A stretch of DNA of 64,000 nt from positions 17,829,710-17,893,709 of the forward strand of contig CM119270.1 in the NCBI GenBank assembly GCA_051294375.1. The letters run 5' to 3'. The stretch is from Paraspadella gotoi. Taxonomy: Eukaryota > Chaetognatha. The translations under genes and the position numbers were made by a program. The notes under the pieces were generated by a model, which worked only from the letters and a program-made list of their open reading frames with translations, made no database searches and was not told the origin of the DNA. Position 1 is the stretch's first letter. Each line of letters opens with the position of its first letter. Below are positions 33,946 to 46,206 of the stretch, in pieces.

Positions 33946-36240
33946 CTGCTAATATTTTACGATAACCGATTCAACTTTAAATGTCATACTATCTAAATAT
34001 CAAATATACTAATCACAGGTTTTTTTCTCTTCTCCCTCACATTCTTTCCTTTTTTATTGCAATCATCTCGGATTTCTTCAAGGTATGTCTAAATATACAC
34101 GTTATCACATACATACATATTTTTATTTGAATCCCCCAACCGAACCCATTCTTGGAAATCCTCCTCGCCATCCAATATATTTCCACCAATTCCACAATTT
34201 CCATAACGCTCTGATACCATTTCATGTCATTAAACTGCTACAGATTACAAATACAGTGCGATGGATAATTACGGTGAGTGTCGTGGGTGTCCACACTGTA
34301 ACGGCAAAGGTGCCTAAACTGTAAATCTAAACATAGCGTAGATTTTATTTTTTTCTTACTTTTAATCCACTCATCTAAGCAAAAATAAAAGTTTAAATTA
34401 GTCATAATAAGTCGAAAAACGTTTTAAAAACGAAATCATGCACAATTAATGAGAATAAAAAGAAAAAAATACTTTTCAAATTTAACGTAGATTTTAGGAT
34501 TTTTTTTTTTTTAACAATTCGCTTTTAACTTTCTTAATCGACAAACATATCTTTGCTTAAAATAAACATTTTTTTACTTAAAAACTCAAAAAAAAAGGGA
34601 CTCGTTCCTGGAGATGCTTCAACAGACTGATAGGTAAGGCTCGAGAGACTTTCAGGTAAGGCTCGATCCAATAACTTACCAACCCGTATTTCCTTTTTCG
34701 TCACGTGACAATAAAGTTGGGTCGGGTCATGGCTAAATTAGAGCCGCGTCGATAAAAAATTTGCCCCCCAAAATACTTTTCATCCGAGCAAAAGTTTTAC
34801 CCGGCTGGGGGGACAACTTTTTTTCGACAGTTCCGTATCATATCTTGAGAGATATATACGTCAATATATTTAAATACATATATAACTATAGAGTCCAAGT
34901 GCGAACCGTAATTTCAGTCTAAAAAAAAACTCCGCTATTACTAAGATGAGACGTCGCTTATTTAAAATTTGTAGTTCTTGTTTTGGTTTTTTTTTTTTTT
35001 TAGATTTAGAATCAGGAACTAACACGTCTCAAATATATACATAGTCTAACCAAAAACCAAATATAAAATCCGTAAACACCGATAAAAAAAAAAACAACAT
35101 CAAACGCAATATTAGTCTCCTTTCAATTAACATTTCTGACGCAAAAACGAAAAATAAAAAAAAACCTTAAGTTGATTAACACAAAATATGTTTAGGGTCG
35201 AAAGGAAATTTAACACGCAGCCGAATTTCGCGCTAAAATTACTATATAACGAGCGACGCGAATTATTAACTAATAGAGATTGCGTAAAAAAAATACTAAT
35301 TTTTTTTTACGTAAATACAAATATTGTGTCAATACAATAATTTCTAAAAAAATTTATTGAACACAATTTTTGCGCTTTGGCATTAAGAAAACGCGTAACG
35401 TTGCTAATATCGTTGTGCAAATTTTGAAACATTTTAAAACTAACTTAACAAACGCAACTACGAATATGGATGTTCAAAGTGCTACCTACATTACGCTGAA
35501 CCAACAACATCAAGCTTTTTACGATAATGTAGTCATTATATTTAAAGTTTAGTATTAATCAAATCAATGTATTTCTCGTGGTCAAAAAATAGAAATATAA
35601 CTGTATTTCAATATTTAAGTCTTTTGTTTTTCGCTGAGAATCCGAATATTTTTCGCCAGATGGCAGAAAAGCCCGTTTCTCTTTAACAAAAAACAACAAA
35701 ACAGCAACCTCCTGCTCTTTAATAAACTTTATGGTTCTTTTTCAATATAATAATAATAAATATTTAAATTCTTATACATGCAGTAAAGTGAAAAATTACT
35801 TAGAGTTTTTCCAAAATTACTCGAAAGTTAAAATAAATTTCCCTTTATTTTTGTTTAAAGTACAACCAATCATTGAGAGTTATAATTCGGATAATTTATA
35901 AATTCTAATACGAAACAAAACCCATAACGAACTAAAAACAAAACTAGAATTTGATTATTAATATTAAACTTTAAAGCGTGCCCTCGTCCCAAGATGAGCA
36001 GGGGAACCAATTAAAGTTTGATCATTATTATATACGGATTTTTTTTACTTTACTTCAGCTTAATATTTTAGATATTTTTTTTAAAATAACATTACATTTT
36101 AAATACAGCAAAAATAGGCACTTTGCTTAAAATTTAAGGTGGATATTCGGTTCGAAAAGATCAAATGCTTCATTCGAATCGTCACTCGCGTTTGTTTAGT
36201 TTTAAGTTTCACCAAAGTTCACTCAGTGACATCGGTTTCC
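33946..36240. other. Long A/T-rich intergenic or intronic DNA
   Basis: Over 2 kb with no supported exon. Open frames at 34085-34324 and 35370-35552 lack splice signals and family features. A GTCACGTGAC palindrome lies at 34700-34709. Confidence 0.55.
34700..34709. promoter_or_regulatory. E-box palindrome GTCACGTGAC
   Basis: Exact 10-bp CLEAR-type E-box in A/T-rich DNA. No neighbouring promoter is identified. Confidence 0.2.
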
Positions 36241-36289
36241 ATTACAGTTTTTTTTTTTTTTTTTGTTGTTGTTGTGATTTTGTTTTCAG

Positions 36290-36390
36290 CGAAAGAGAAA
36301 TTCGCCTCGTCAGCCGCCGCAACAGCACCAGCCGCCGCAGCCGCCCCCAGGCCGCCGCAGCCGCCGAAACCGCGAAATCCTTTTTTTTTT
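36290..36390 (+). other. Candidate exon: Pro/Gln-rich after a strong splice acceptor
   Basis: An 18-bp T run and a T/G-rich stretch lead into gttttcag|CGAAAGAG, a textbook 3' splice site. The following about 90 bp is GC-rich (cagccgccgcaacagcaccagc) and open in all three frames. One reads RKRNSPRQPPQQHQPPQPPP, another Ala/Pro-rich. It ends in a T run with no clear donor. Composition and acceptor suggest an exon; a GCC-rich simple repeat is the alternative. Confidence 0.25.
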
Positions 36391-36539
36391 TTCAATTTCC
36401 TTCGAACTCATTTGCATAATTTCTCTGCCCATCAAAGAAATTCTTCGGCCCGATTTTCTTCCGCTGTTCACTTTGTGCGAATCTATTCACTGAAATATCT
36501 TCTAATCCTTTAATCACTTTCATTTGAATGAAGACTTTG

Positions 36540-36880
36540 GATTTGCTGTGAATGCTATTTGTAGATACAAGATATCAATGGAGAATGTCACCATCGTATT
36601 GAACGTCTGATTGTATATGCTGTGATTAATAATGACATTGTATGTATCAATTGCTTACATTTAATATTTGACGTTTTTAAAATTTAAAAAAAAATGTAGA
36701 TACGTAAACAAATTAAAAAGATATCTTCCTACCACCGATTTAACTTTTCAAGAACTCATCGACGATAAAACTATTATTTATAACAATCGAAAGAATTAAT
36801 ATTATTACCTTAAAAACTTATTTCTTAAATCTAAAACGCCATAATTCATAATCGAATGAACCAAATGTGATCCCCAATGA
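36540..36880. other. Non-coding A/T-rich DNA
   Basis: I see nothing recognisable. Confidence 0.45.
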
Positions 36881-36884
36881 CAAC

Positions 36885-37178
36885 TCTCCAACGCTCATCC
36901 CCTCTTCTCCTTCTAATCATCTGATCCCCTCTCAAACCCCCCATCTCCTCATCATCTGATCCCCTCTCTGACCTCCCATCTCTTAATCATCTGATCGCCT
37001 CTCTGACATCTCATCTCCTGATCATCTGATCCCCTGTCTGACCTCCCATCTCCTGATCATCTGATCCCCTCTCTAGCCTTCCATCTCCTGATCATCTGAT
37101 CCCTTTCCGACCTCCCATCTCATCATCATCTGATCCCCTCTTCGACCTCCCATCACCTCATAAACTAATCCCCTCTCC
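36885..37178. repeat. 35-bp tandem array (gatcccctctctgacctccc + atctcctgatcatct)
   Basis: About 8 copies that diverge slightly, ending at a 25-N gap. The same unit, in both orientations, forms the centre of the palindrome (44285-45070). Confidence 0.9.
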
Positions 37179-37203
37179 NNNNNNNNNNNNNNNNNNNNNN
37201 NNN
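37179..37203. other. Assembly gap of exactly 25 N at the left end of the palindrome
   Basis: Separates a 35-bp tandem array on the left from the first base of the inverted-repeat left arm. Confidence 0.95.
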
Positions 37204-37520
37204 AAGAAGAGATGAATCGACACCACACAGCCATTACAGTCACACAGCTACACAGCACCACACAGCCCACTTTTTTCCCAAAGCCCAAAAACCAAAAAAA
37301 CCCCTAACCACACCAGCCCCCCGCCCCATACAAAAAGCCCACCTCAAGGCCCCCCCCACAAAACGCCACCAGCCCACAAAACCCACACAGCCCACACATC
37401 CCACAAAGCCACACAGCCCAAACAGCCCACAAAATCCACAAAACCTACACAGCCCTCAGCCTAAACAGCCCAGCACAGGCCCACACACACCAACAGCCCA
37501 CACAGCCCACACACACCACA
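37204..37520. repeat. 9-bp minisatellite CCCACACAG (left arm)
   Basis: Degenerate cccacacag/cccacaaaa units, mirrored as tgtgggctg at 51775-52030. Confidence 0.8.
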
Positions 37521-37837
37521 GGCTGCGAGGATTCGACGAACGATCCTCCCTTCAATTTTTAATCCTCAGGATTTCCAAAAGACTTTTTCTTCTTCATGAA
37601 ACAAGAAAGAAAAAACAACTTATCTTTGAGAAAAGACTTGTTTTGTTTTTCCTTCTCAAATCAGTTCCGCTTCGTTTTTTCGCGCCAGCGTGTCGATTGA
37701 TCCGAAGGGTCCCTTAGCGTCTCTCTCTCCCATCTTGTTCGCGTAAAATGCAACCATAGATGCGAGGGGCTGACGCTCAGTGACGATATGGGAGTTTCGC
37801 GTCGTCGTCGACGATATTTCACCGGAAATGGGGATTA

Positions 37838-37872
37838 AATGGGGATTAAATGGGGATTAAGATGGGAAATCA
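37838..37872. repeat. 14-bp repeat (GGGGATTAAATG)
   Basis: ggggattaaatggggattaa in three steps, mirrored at 51438-51475. Confidence 0.7.
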
Positions 37873-38071
37873 GCAATTATCTATTTGCTTGCACACTGAT
37901 TGTCGTCGCTGATTGGCGCGCTGATTGGTCGAGTGGATTGGAGCTGCGGAATTTGTAACCGTTGTTAACGAAAATCATTAAATCATTAAATCTCTTTCTT
38001 TCCATTTTCCTTTGCCTCCTTTTTCCTTTTTTTTATATATCTTTTTCGACACTTCTCTTTATCACTACATT

Positions 38072-38111
38072 TTCTCTCTCTCTCTCATCTCTCTCCCTTC
38101 TCTCTCCTCTC

Positions 38112-38170
<59 letters not shown>

Positions 38171-38215
38171 CTCTCTCACTCACTCTCTCTTTCTCTTCTC
38201 TCTCTCCCTCACTCT
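38072..38215. repeat. (CT)n microsatellite (left arm)
   Basis: Interrupted. The mirrored (GA)n at 51124-51206 is nearly perfect. Confidence 0.9.
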
Positions 38216-38449
38216 GTTATATCGCTCTGCTCTCCTAATCTCGCTCGATCCTCTCTCTCTCTTTCTCCAACCACGTCCTCGCATATCATATGCGCTTTTG
38301 TCGAAATAGAGGATTCGTATTGCTCCTTTGTTCGCGACGCGAGTTTTCGCCGCCGCACGCCGCCATCTATCGTCGTCAAAAAGATTATGCGCGGAAATGC
38401 CTCGTTGGATGAGGAGTATGGTAGCTGGCGGTGTTGGGTGAGTTGAAAT

Positions 38450-40260
38450 GGGTGAGTGTTGGAAAAAGGAAGAGTGGCCTAAGAGCTGATAGCCTGCTTA
38501 AGTGATTACGTATTTATGTTCAAAATAAACGCAGTTTTTTCCTTAATGTAATTTTAAACAAAATACAAATGCTCGAATGGAAGGATAAAATCATAAGAGC
38601 TGGGAAACACCTGCACAGCGAGAAATTAGTAGATGGAAGCAAAGATTCGTCTTGAAAAAAAATCCGAGGACAAATCAAAATATTTTTGTGGTACAACTAG
38701 GGTGTGTCATCTAAAGAATTCAGACATTATGTCATTAGTAACAAAAATCAGAAAACCGCACAGTAAATAATTACTGTCGTACAACGGAGTTCCTCACTGA
38801 CCTTTTGTTTTGCGCAAGATTCGACTTTTTCTCGCTAGGTAGCTCGATTGTGTTTCCTGAATCTCTCGTTGTGAGATGCTATTTTGTTCGAACTCTGGAA
38901 TTAGTTCTCCGCGTCAATTTGAAAAAAAGTTTTAAAGATTGAATATAAAAATTAAGCTTATGTTCACGAATACAAGAAAAATTTAGCCTTTTTAAATAAG
39001 ATTTTTTTAACTTTAGAGAATTTTTTTTAATTTCTAAAACTGGTCAACAATTATTTTAAGTATTTTCTTAATCACATGTCAACAACTAAATAAAAAGAAA
39101 ATAAATTTTTTCGTGACGATGTTTCTCATGCAAAAAAAAAAAAAAAAAAAAACAAACTAATAAAAAATGATACATAGGACTAATAAGACGAGATTACAAC
39201 TCGAGTCGTGAATTTATGTGATTCTTTTTTTTCATTTCCTGAAATTTACGTACGTGACATTGCCGTGGAAAACTATCGTCGTGACACGAGTGAGCGAATA
39301 GAAATAAAATAAAATCGCGGTTTATTTTATATATATATAATAAAAACAACTGATGAAGTTATTTCTTTAGTGGTTTTGTTTTTAATAATAAACAAGTGTA
39401 ATTAGAGTTTTTTACTTACATGGCATCCCTACGAGATTTTCGTATTTTGTTATTTTTGTGAGTAGGGTTTCGGATAATGTTTGAGTTTGAGAGAGAAAGT
39501 ATTGTACGATGGCGCGAACGGGGGCAAAGGGTACAACAAAACAAAAATTAAACAAAAAAAAAAATAATATATAAATTCGCTCGCTATCGATTTACGTACG
39601 ATTTTTTTTTTTTTTTATGAAAAAAAAACTTAAAAGAACAGCTAGACTGTTTTCTTTTGATCGAGGAAGGCGGTTCTGACCAGCCAGCTCATCTAAGCAC
39701 CCAGTTAGTTTGAAATTAGTTAATAATGTGTGTTCACCGTTAGTTCAAAAGTAAGAAAACAAGATAATGAAGCAAAGTTATTTCTCTAAACTATAGAAAA
39801 CCCTTGAAATGAAAAAAAAAATATTTTAATCATCTCATGCACGATTTTTGTAATAGAAACAAACTAATAGTTTTGTTGAAAAAAAAATAATCTAAATTAA
39901 ATGCGAAATTTACTTTTGTTTTTATTACCCGATAAAAAAAATTAGTATTTGCCGTGGTCGCCATCGAACTTTTTATCCAGACAATTTTCTTACCTTTGAT
40001 GCTGGGTAAGGGCTTCTCGACGTTAGGAGCGGTGTTAAAATTAGCCACACTTATTTTATGTTAAAATTAGCCAAACTTATTTTTTGTTAAAAAATTAGAC
40101 CAAACTTATTTTTAATATTTTTGATAAATACCAGATTGGAAAAAAAAAATTCAGTGACGTTATATCTAAAGATCGTTGAAAAACTCGCGTTCTAAGTAAC
40201 AACTGATTTAAGTCAATATATTCTTTATATTAAATAGTAGGTCATTTGAATTGACGATCT
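38450..40260. other. A/T-rich DNA of the left arm without supported exons
   Basis: Mirrored by about 49070-50830. Several GTAAGT/GTAAGG words in the right-arm orientation (for example at 49332, 49397 and 49900) could be donors of small exons of the unrecognised gene, but frames differ between arms. Confidence 0.4.
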
Positions 40261-40274
40261 TTACGAAAGATTGT

Positions 40275-40425
40275 GAGGCGACTTACCGGTAGCCTCAACT
40301 GGCTTCAGTTACAATAACCTTCCTCCTTTTATCTTTGCCTTTGTAAACGACTGGAATACCCGACTGGACACAGATCAATCAGAGAAGGAAGGTTATTGTA
40401 ACGCGAGGCATCTGGTAAGTGCCTC
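40275..40425. repeat. 150-bp inverted-repeat (foldback) segment, left arm
   Basis: gaggcgacttaccggtagcc and ggttacaataaccttcct-type ends fold on aggaaggttattgtaac and ggtaagtgcctc. Mirrored at 48910-49057. Confidence 0.6.
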
Positions 40426-40535
40426 GATTGAAATATTTTTAGAGCTTTTTCCCCCGACGTAAAATGATACACCACAAAAAAATATACTAATAAATACTCA
40501 TCGAAAAACAAAATAAATTGAAATATCTTTCTCAC

Positions 40536-40800
40536 CATCGTCCGAACTTTTTCTGAAATGTTGTAGACGGCACATCCTTGCTGACGCGGTGGTTATCCTT
40601 TCGCCGACATAGTCGCCGCCGCTCCCTGCTTCGCATCGCCGACCAATCCCGCCGACAACGCCACCGCCGCCACACGCCCCGACGCCGCCTGTCCGACGAG
40701 CTCATCGTCGTCTCTCGGGAGAAGCGAAGGCTTCAAGTAAATCCCGAAAGTTGAGTAGTGAGGATTTGCCTCTCGGACACGAAGCTCAATTTGCGGAGCC
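40536..40800 (-). pseudogene. Mirrored copy of candidate exon Y (left arm)
   Basis: After aaccaaag|GGCTCC the minus strand reads APQIELRVREANPHYSTFGI then YLKPSLLPRDDDELVGQAAS in one frame, with a break further on and the donor GATG|GTGAG at 40536. This arm gives the longest uninterrupted protein-like reading. See 48538-48798. Confidence 0.4.
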
Positions 40801-40854
40801 CTTTGGTTATTTAATTTATTTTTATTATTTTATTTATTTATTTATTTATTATAT

Positions 40855-40893
<39 letters not shown>

Positions 40894-40915
40894 TTTTTTA
40901 TTTATTTATTTATAT

Positions 40916-40946
<31 letters not shown>

Positions 40947-41319
40947 TTTTTTATTATTTATTTATTTATTTTTATTTTATGTTATTTATTTATTTATTTA
41001 ATTTTTTGTTATTATTATTAATACTTTATTTACTTATTTATTTATTTATTTATTTTATTATTTTTATTTATTTATTTCTTTTATTCATTAATTTTATTTA
41101 TTTATTAATTTATCTATTTATATATATATTTATTTATTTATTATTTATTTACTTATTCATTTATTTATTATTTCATTTATTTATTTATTAATTTATTTAT
41201 TTTATTAATTTTAAATATTATTATTTAGTTTATCATTTGTGTATTTTTATTTTCGTTCTTTCATTTGACATAATTCATATTTTTAAATAGCAAATAAATA
41301 TATATCTAAAATGCCGTGA

Positions 41320-41670
41320 AACTCGCCATATTCTCCTTTCCGCATCTCCCCATCCCGCCAAATCCAAAGTCGCAAAATCTGTTCCTCTTACGACAGATGT
41401 CGCCGGAAAGAGATCTTTTGGATCGTCGCGGCCCGTCGGATGCAGCGGCGATACTCTGTGGCAGATGCCGTTGAAAAATGGCAATCTTTGAACTCGGCGC
41501 CTTTGATGGTCTGTTGGGCCCTTTTGATGTCTGTTGCTAGCGCCTTTGATGTCTGTTGCGGCGCCTTTGATCCAATCGGCGTCGCCTTGAAGCCCTTTGC
41601 GGCGCCTTTGAATTTTTTCGGCGTTGGTTTTCTTTTACTCTTTCGTCAATCTCGCTTGATGATCGGTGTT
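41320..41670 (-). pseudogene. Mirrored copy of candidate exon X (left arm)
   Basis: Minus strand contains the tcaaaggcgccgcaacagac repeat and MPFFNGICHRVSPLHPTGRD, diverging by indels from the right-arm frame. Confidence 0.35.
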
Positions 41671-42062
41671 TGTTTTTCAAAATCAATTGTTAATTATTTT
41701 TGTTGTAATTTAAAAAAAAAACATCGAATGGAGATCAAAAAGCAAAGGCTAAATTTGTTTTAATTTTACGTTTTGTTTTTATAGAGTTTTTCCTCTGATC
41801 TGACGACTATTTCCAACAGGCGTCTTCGAAGATATTTTAATGTTTTAAATTCGAATATGTCTTTTGTTTAAATAGACTAAAAAGGCGCTATGTTAAAAAG
41901 CTGGTTGAATAGTTTGGAATAAAATGGGCGGATTAAATCGTTTGAGTCTCAAAGATTCGATCGCGAATCCAGAAATGGAACGAATGGAATAAAAAAAAAA
42001 TTCTCTTACTAGTTTTTATTTCATCTTCATCCTTCGCGAAACTTGGCCGTCCCTGCGTGAAA

Positions 42063-42081
42063 GGAGGGAGAGAGGAGAGAG

Positions 42082-42114
<33 letters not shown>

Positions 42115-42122
42115 GAGAGAAC

Positions 42123-42158
<36 letters not shown>

Positions 42159-42165
42159 AGTCTTC
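42063..42165. repeat. (GA)n tract (left arm)
   Basis: Interrupted counterpart of the clean (CT)n at 47217-47330. Confidence 0.9.
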
Positions 42166-42492
42166 TTTTCTCGTAAAAATGATGAGTAGCAACTTTTTCT
42201 TTTTTGTTCTTTCCTATTGTGAGATGCATCTTCGTCGTACATCTTCGTCTTCGTTAAATCGTCGTCGTCATCGTCGTTCTTGTCGTCTTGTTTGACAAAC
42301 AATTGATCTGGTTGAAACGAATATCGTTATTTAATTACTTCGAGTTTAAAATAATTTATCTAAAAGTTGAAGTAAATAAACAACAATTAATGATGAATTT
42401 TATGTAAATTCTTTTGAATTTGTTTTATATTCCTTTTATACTTTAACTAATCCTTTTTGAATAAAAATATAATGCTCTTAACGAAGAGGAGT

Positions 42493-42513
42493 AGAGAGAG
42501 AGAGAGAGAGAGA

Positions 42514-42562
<49 letters not shown>

Positions 42563-42644
42563 AGAGAGAGGAGAGAGAGAGAGCGAGAGAGAGAGAGAGA
42601 GAGATAGAGAGAGAGAGAGAAAGAGGAGAGAAAGAGAGAGAGAG

Positions 42645-42690
<46 letters not shown>
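42493..42690. repeat. (GA)n tract (left arm)
   Basis: About 200 bp with AA and GG interruptions, against about 87 bp of clean CT at 46807-46893 in the right arm. Confidence 0.9.
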
Positions 42691-42693
<3 letters not shown>

Positions 42694-43314
42694 TATCGGG
42701 AATCTCTTGAGATCGAGAAGTGAATCGGAAGAACCGATGACTGATGTAAAAATACCAACTTTCTCTATTTTAACAATCAATCTTTCTTCTCTTTAATTGC
42801 GCATCTTTTTCCCCTATCTTTTCTTTCGCTTTTTTCATTTTTTATTGCTCCATCTAAACTCTCTCTTTTACTCCTCTCTTTCTTCATCTTCTATTATTGC
42901 GGCGGGATCGGGATATTTCCTCTCTTTCTTCTTTTTTTTTCACTTTTTATTGCTCCATCTATGCTCTCTGTTTACTTTTCTCTTCTTCTTCTTTTATCTA
43001 TATTTTCTTTTTTATCCAATTTTTGGTTATTTTCTTTCTTTTTCTTTTTTAAATTTCATTTTTAATTTTTTCATTTTTAATTTTTGTTTTTCCTTCCCCG
43101 TGTCTTCCTATTTTTTCTAGTTCCATCTCATCCCTTCCTATCTTTCTTTCGCTCTTTTCAATTCATTTCATCATCTCTATTCATCTGTTCTTTCCTCGAA
43201 TATTTATCTGTTCCTCTCTTATCGCCCATCGGTCTCGCCCACATCTTTTTCTTTCTCTAACTGGAATCGTTTGACAATGGCAGAAACCAACAAGGGTCCG
43301 ATTAACTGAAGAGG

Positions 43315-43354
<40 letters not shown>

Positions 43355-44284
43355 AGAAGAAGAGAGAGAGAAGAGAGGAGAGAGGGAGGGCAAAATTTTA
43401 AAACGATAACGCTCCGCGGTGATACTTCCTCAACCACCATCCAACCACCCGACCACCTAACCGAACCGTCATGGCAAAAGTCGCGTCGGCTGCTCGTTTT
43501 GCCCGATCAAACGCAAACGCACAAAAACACTTAAGAAAACATTACTATAATCTACAACCGCCCCCCCCCGGACCACAACTCCCGAACCATTAAACCTCCA
43601 AACGGTTAACCCTTCCCGCAAAGCCTTGTAATTTTCCCCCATTCACCCACAAAGCCCACAAACCTTCTTTCATTCTCCACAAACAACCCAACAAGAACCC
43701 ACAACAACCCACTTTAAACGATAATCGTTTTAACCTCAGTTCAAAACACAATCCCAAGACCTTCATCTCCTAAACATCTATTCGACCCCGAAACCCCTGA
43801 GCCCTCCCTCATCCCCTCCCTAAGACCCCATCAACACACCCTCAACCCTCTCAACACCCCAACTGACCTAGACAAAAGATCAACTTTGAACTTTTTTTTC
43901 CCCTTTTATCTACGATCGCAATGAGAAAAATTTCGGTTCAGCTTCTTGGAAACAATGGGACACATTTTTCTCAGCCACAACAACAAGAGGCTTAATTAGT
44001 AAACAAACTACAACGTCAACTTATCGTTACTATTTTCAGTCAACAAGACTGCAACTCTCGCAAGCGTGGTGACAATCTAGCCAGAAGCCACCTCAACCAC
44101 CACCCGCTGCAGTTCACCAAGAAGCAACGCCGCAAGACGCCGCCCCGCCGCCGGCCGCCGGCCGCCGCCGCCGTTACCGCCGCCGCAGCGGTCCACAGAA
44201 CGATTCTAACGGCGTTTTTTGCTGATTTAGCTAATTTTGATCGCGAGAAGAAAGAAGAAAAAGATAAGACGGGGAATTAAAAGG

Positions 44285-45070
44285 GGGGGAAATGAGGGGG
44301 TGGGATCAGATGAATGAGGAGATGGAGGTCCGAGAGGGCGATTAGATGTCTTTGGAGATGGAGGTCGGATACGTGGGATCAGATTGATGATGAGAATGGA
44401 GGTCCGAGAGGGGATTAGATGCTTTGGAGATGGGAGGTCGGATAGGGGGATCAGATTGATGATTGAGATGAGAGGTTCGGAAGTAGGGAGTTAGATGATT
44501 AGGAGTTATGAAGAGGATCGGCGAGGGGATCTGATTTATGAGGAGATGCGGAGGTCGGAGGGGAGTTAGATATGATTAGGAGATGAGAGGTCGGATAGGG
44601 GATCAGATGATGATGAGATGAGAGGGTCGGAGAGGGAGTTAGATGATTAGGAGATGAGAGGGTCGATAGGGCGAATCATGATGATGATGAGAGTGAGAAG
44701 GTCGGAGAGGGAGTTAGATGATTAGGAGATGAGGGATCGGATTAGGGGATCAGATGATGATGAGATGAGAGGTCGGAGAGGGAGTTAGATGATTAGGAGA
44801 TGAGAGGTCGGAGAGGGGATCTGATTATGAGGAGAAGGGAGGTCGGAAGAGGGTATCAGATGATAGGAGATGGGAGGTCAGAGAGGGGATCAGATGATTA
44901 GAAGATGGGAGGTCAGAGAGAGGGGATCTGGGTGGAAATGAGGGGTTGGGGATCAGATGATTAGAGATGAGAGGTCATCTCATCATCATCTGATCCCCTA
45001 TCCGACCTCCCATCTCCAAAGCATCTAATCCCCTCTCGGACCTCCCATCTCCTCATCATCTGATCCCCAA
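44285..45070. repeat. Palindrome centre: 35-bp array with an orientation switch
   Basis: 44285-44975 holds the 35-bp unit in reverse orientation (gatcagatgattaggagatg); after about 44975 it is forward (catctgatcccctatccgac). The array edge aaatgaggggttggggatca recurs at 44937, close to the switch point, so the exact turning point is complex. Confidence 0.8.
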
Positions 45071-45192
45071 CCCCCTCATTTCCCCCCCTTTTAATTCCCC
45101 GTCTTTATCTTTTTCTTCTTCTTCTCCGATCAAATATTAGCTAAATCAGCAAAACGCCGTTAGAATCGTTGTGGACCGCTGCGGCGGCGGTA

Positions 45193-45225
<33 letters not shown>

Positions 45226-45631
45226 TCTGCGGCGTTGCTCTTGGTGAACTGGCAGCGGTGGTGGTTAGGGTGGCTTTCTGGCTAGATTGTCACCACGCTT
45301 GCGAGAGTTGCAGTCTTGTTGACTGAAATAGTAACGATAAGTTGACGTTGTAGTTGTTACTAATTTAGCCTCTGTTGTTGTGGCTGAGAATAATGTTGTC
45401 CCATTGTTTCCAAGAAGCTGAACCGAAATTTTCTCATTGGATCGTAGATAAAAGGGAAAAAAAAGTCAAAGGTTGATCTTTTGTCGTAGTCAGTGGGGTG
45501 TTGAGAGGGTTGAGGGGTGTTGATGGGGTTCGTAGGGGAGGGGATTGAGGGAGGCTCAGGGGTTTCGGGGGTCGAATAGATGCTTTAGGAGATGAAGGTC
45601 TTGGGATTGTGGTTTGAACTGAAGGTTAAAC

Positions 45632-46171
45632 NNNNNNNNNNNNNNNNNNNNNNNNNNNNNNNNNNNNNNNNNNNNNNNNNNNNNNNNNNNNNNNNNNNNN
45701 NNNNNNNNNNNNNNNNNNNNNNNNNNNNNNNNNNNNNNNNNNNNNNNNNNNNNNNNNNNNNNNNNNNNNNNNNNNNNNNNNNNNNNNNNNNNNNNNNNNN
45801 NNNNNNNNNNNNNNNNNNNNNNNNNNNNNNNNNNNNNNNNNNNNNNNNNNNNNNNNNNNNNNNNNNNNNNNNNNNNNNNNNNNNNNNNNNNNNNNNNNNN
45901 NNNNNNNNNNNNNNNNNNNNNNNNNNNNNNNNNNNNNNNNNNNNNNNNNNNNNNNNNNNNNNNNNNNNNNNNNNNNNNNNNNNNNNNNNNNNNNNNNNNN
46001 NNNNNNNNNNNNNNNNNNNNNNNNNNNNNNNNNNNNNNNNNNNNNNNNNNNNNNNNNNNNNNNNNNNNNNNNNNNNNNNNNNNNNNNNNNNNNNNNNNNN
46101 NNNNNNNNNNNNNNNNNNNNNNNNNNNNNNNNNNNNNNNNNNNNNNNNNNNNNNNNNNNNNNNNNNNNNNN
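45632..46171. other. Scaffold gap, 540 N (right arm of the palindrome)
   Basis: The mirrored left arm has sequence here: about 43340-43730 covers the same interval, starting from a (GA)n tract. Confidence 0.9.

Positions 46172-46206
<35 letters not shown>

Larger units (their letters stand above)
37204..44290 (-). repeat. Left arm of the giant inverted repeat
   Basis: Reverse complement of about 45070-52045, in order. Mirrored pairs include ggctgcgaggattcgacgaa (37521) with its complement near 51760, the (TTTA)n tract (40810-41220) with (AAAT)n (48110-48530), and gttagaatcg-type sequence at 44200 with 45165. Microsatellites here are more irregular than in the right arm, as expected of an uncorrected read. 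Confidence 0.88.

Noticed and set aside
36885-37178. CRISPR-like regular repeats
   Set aside because: Contiguous 35-bp tandem copies without unique spacers, in a eukaryotic context.
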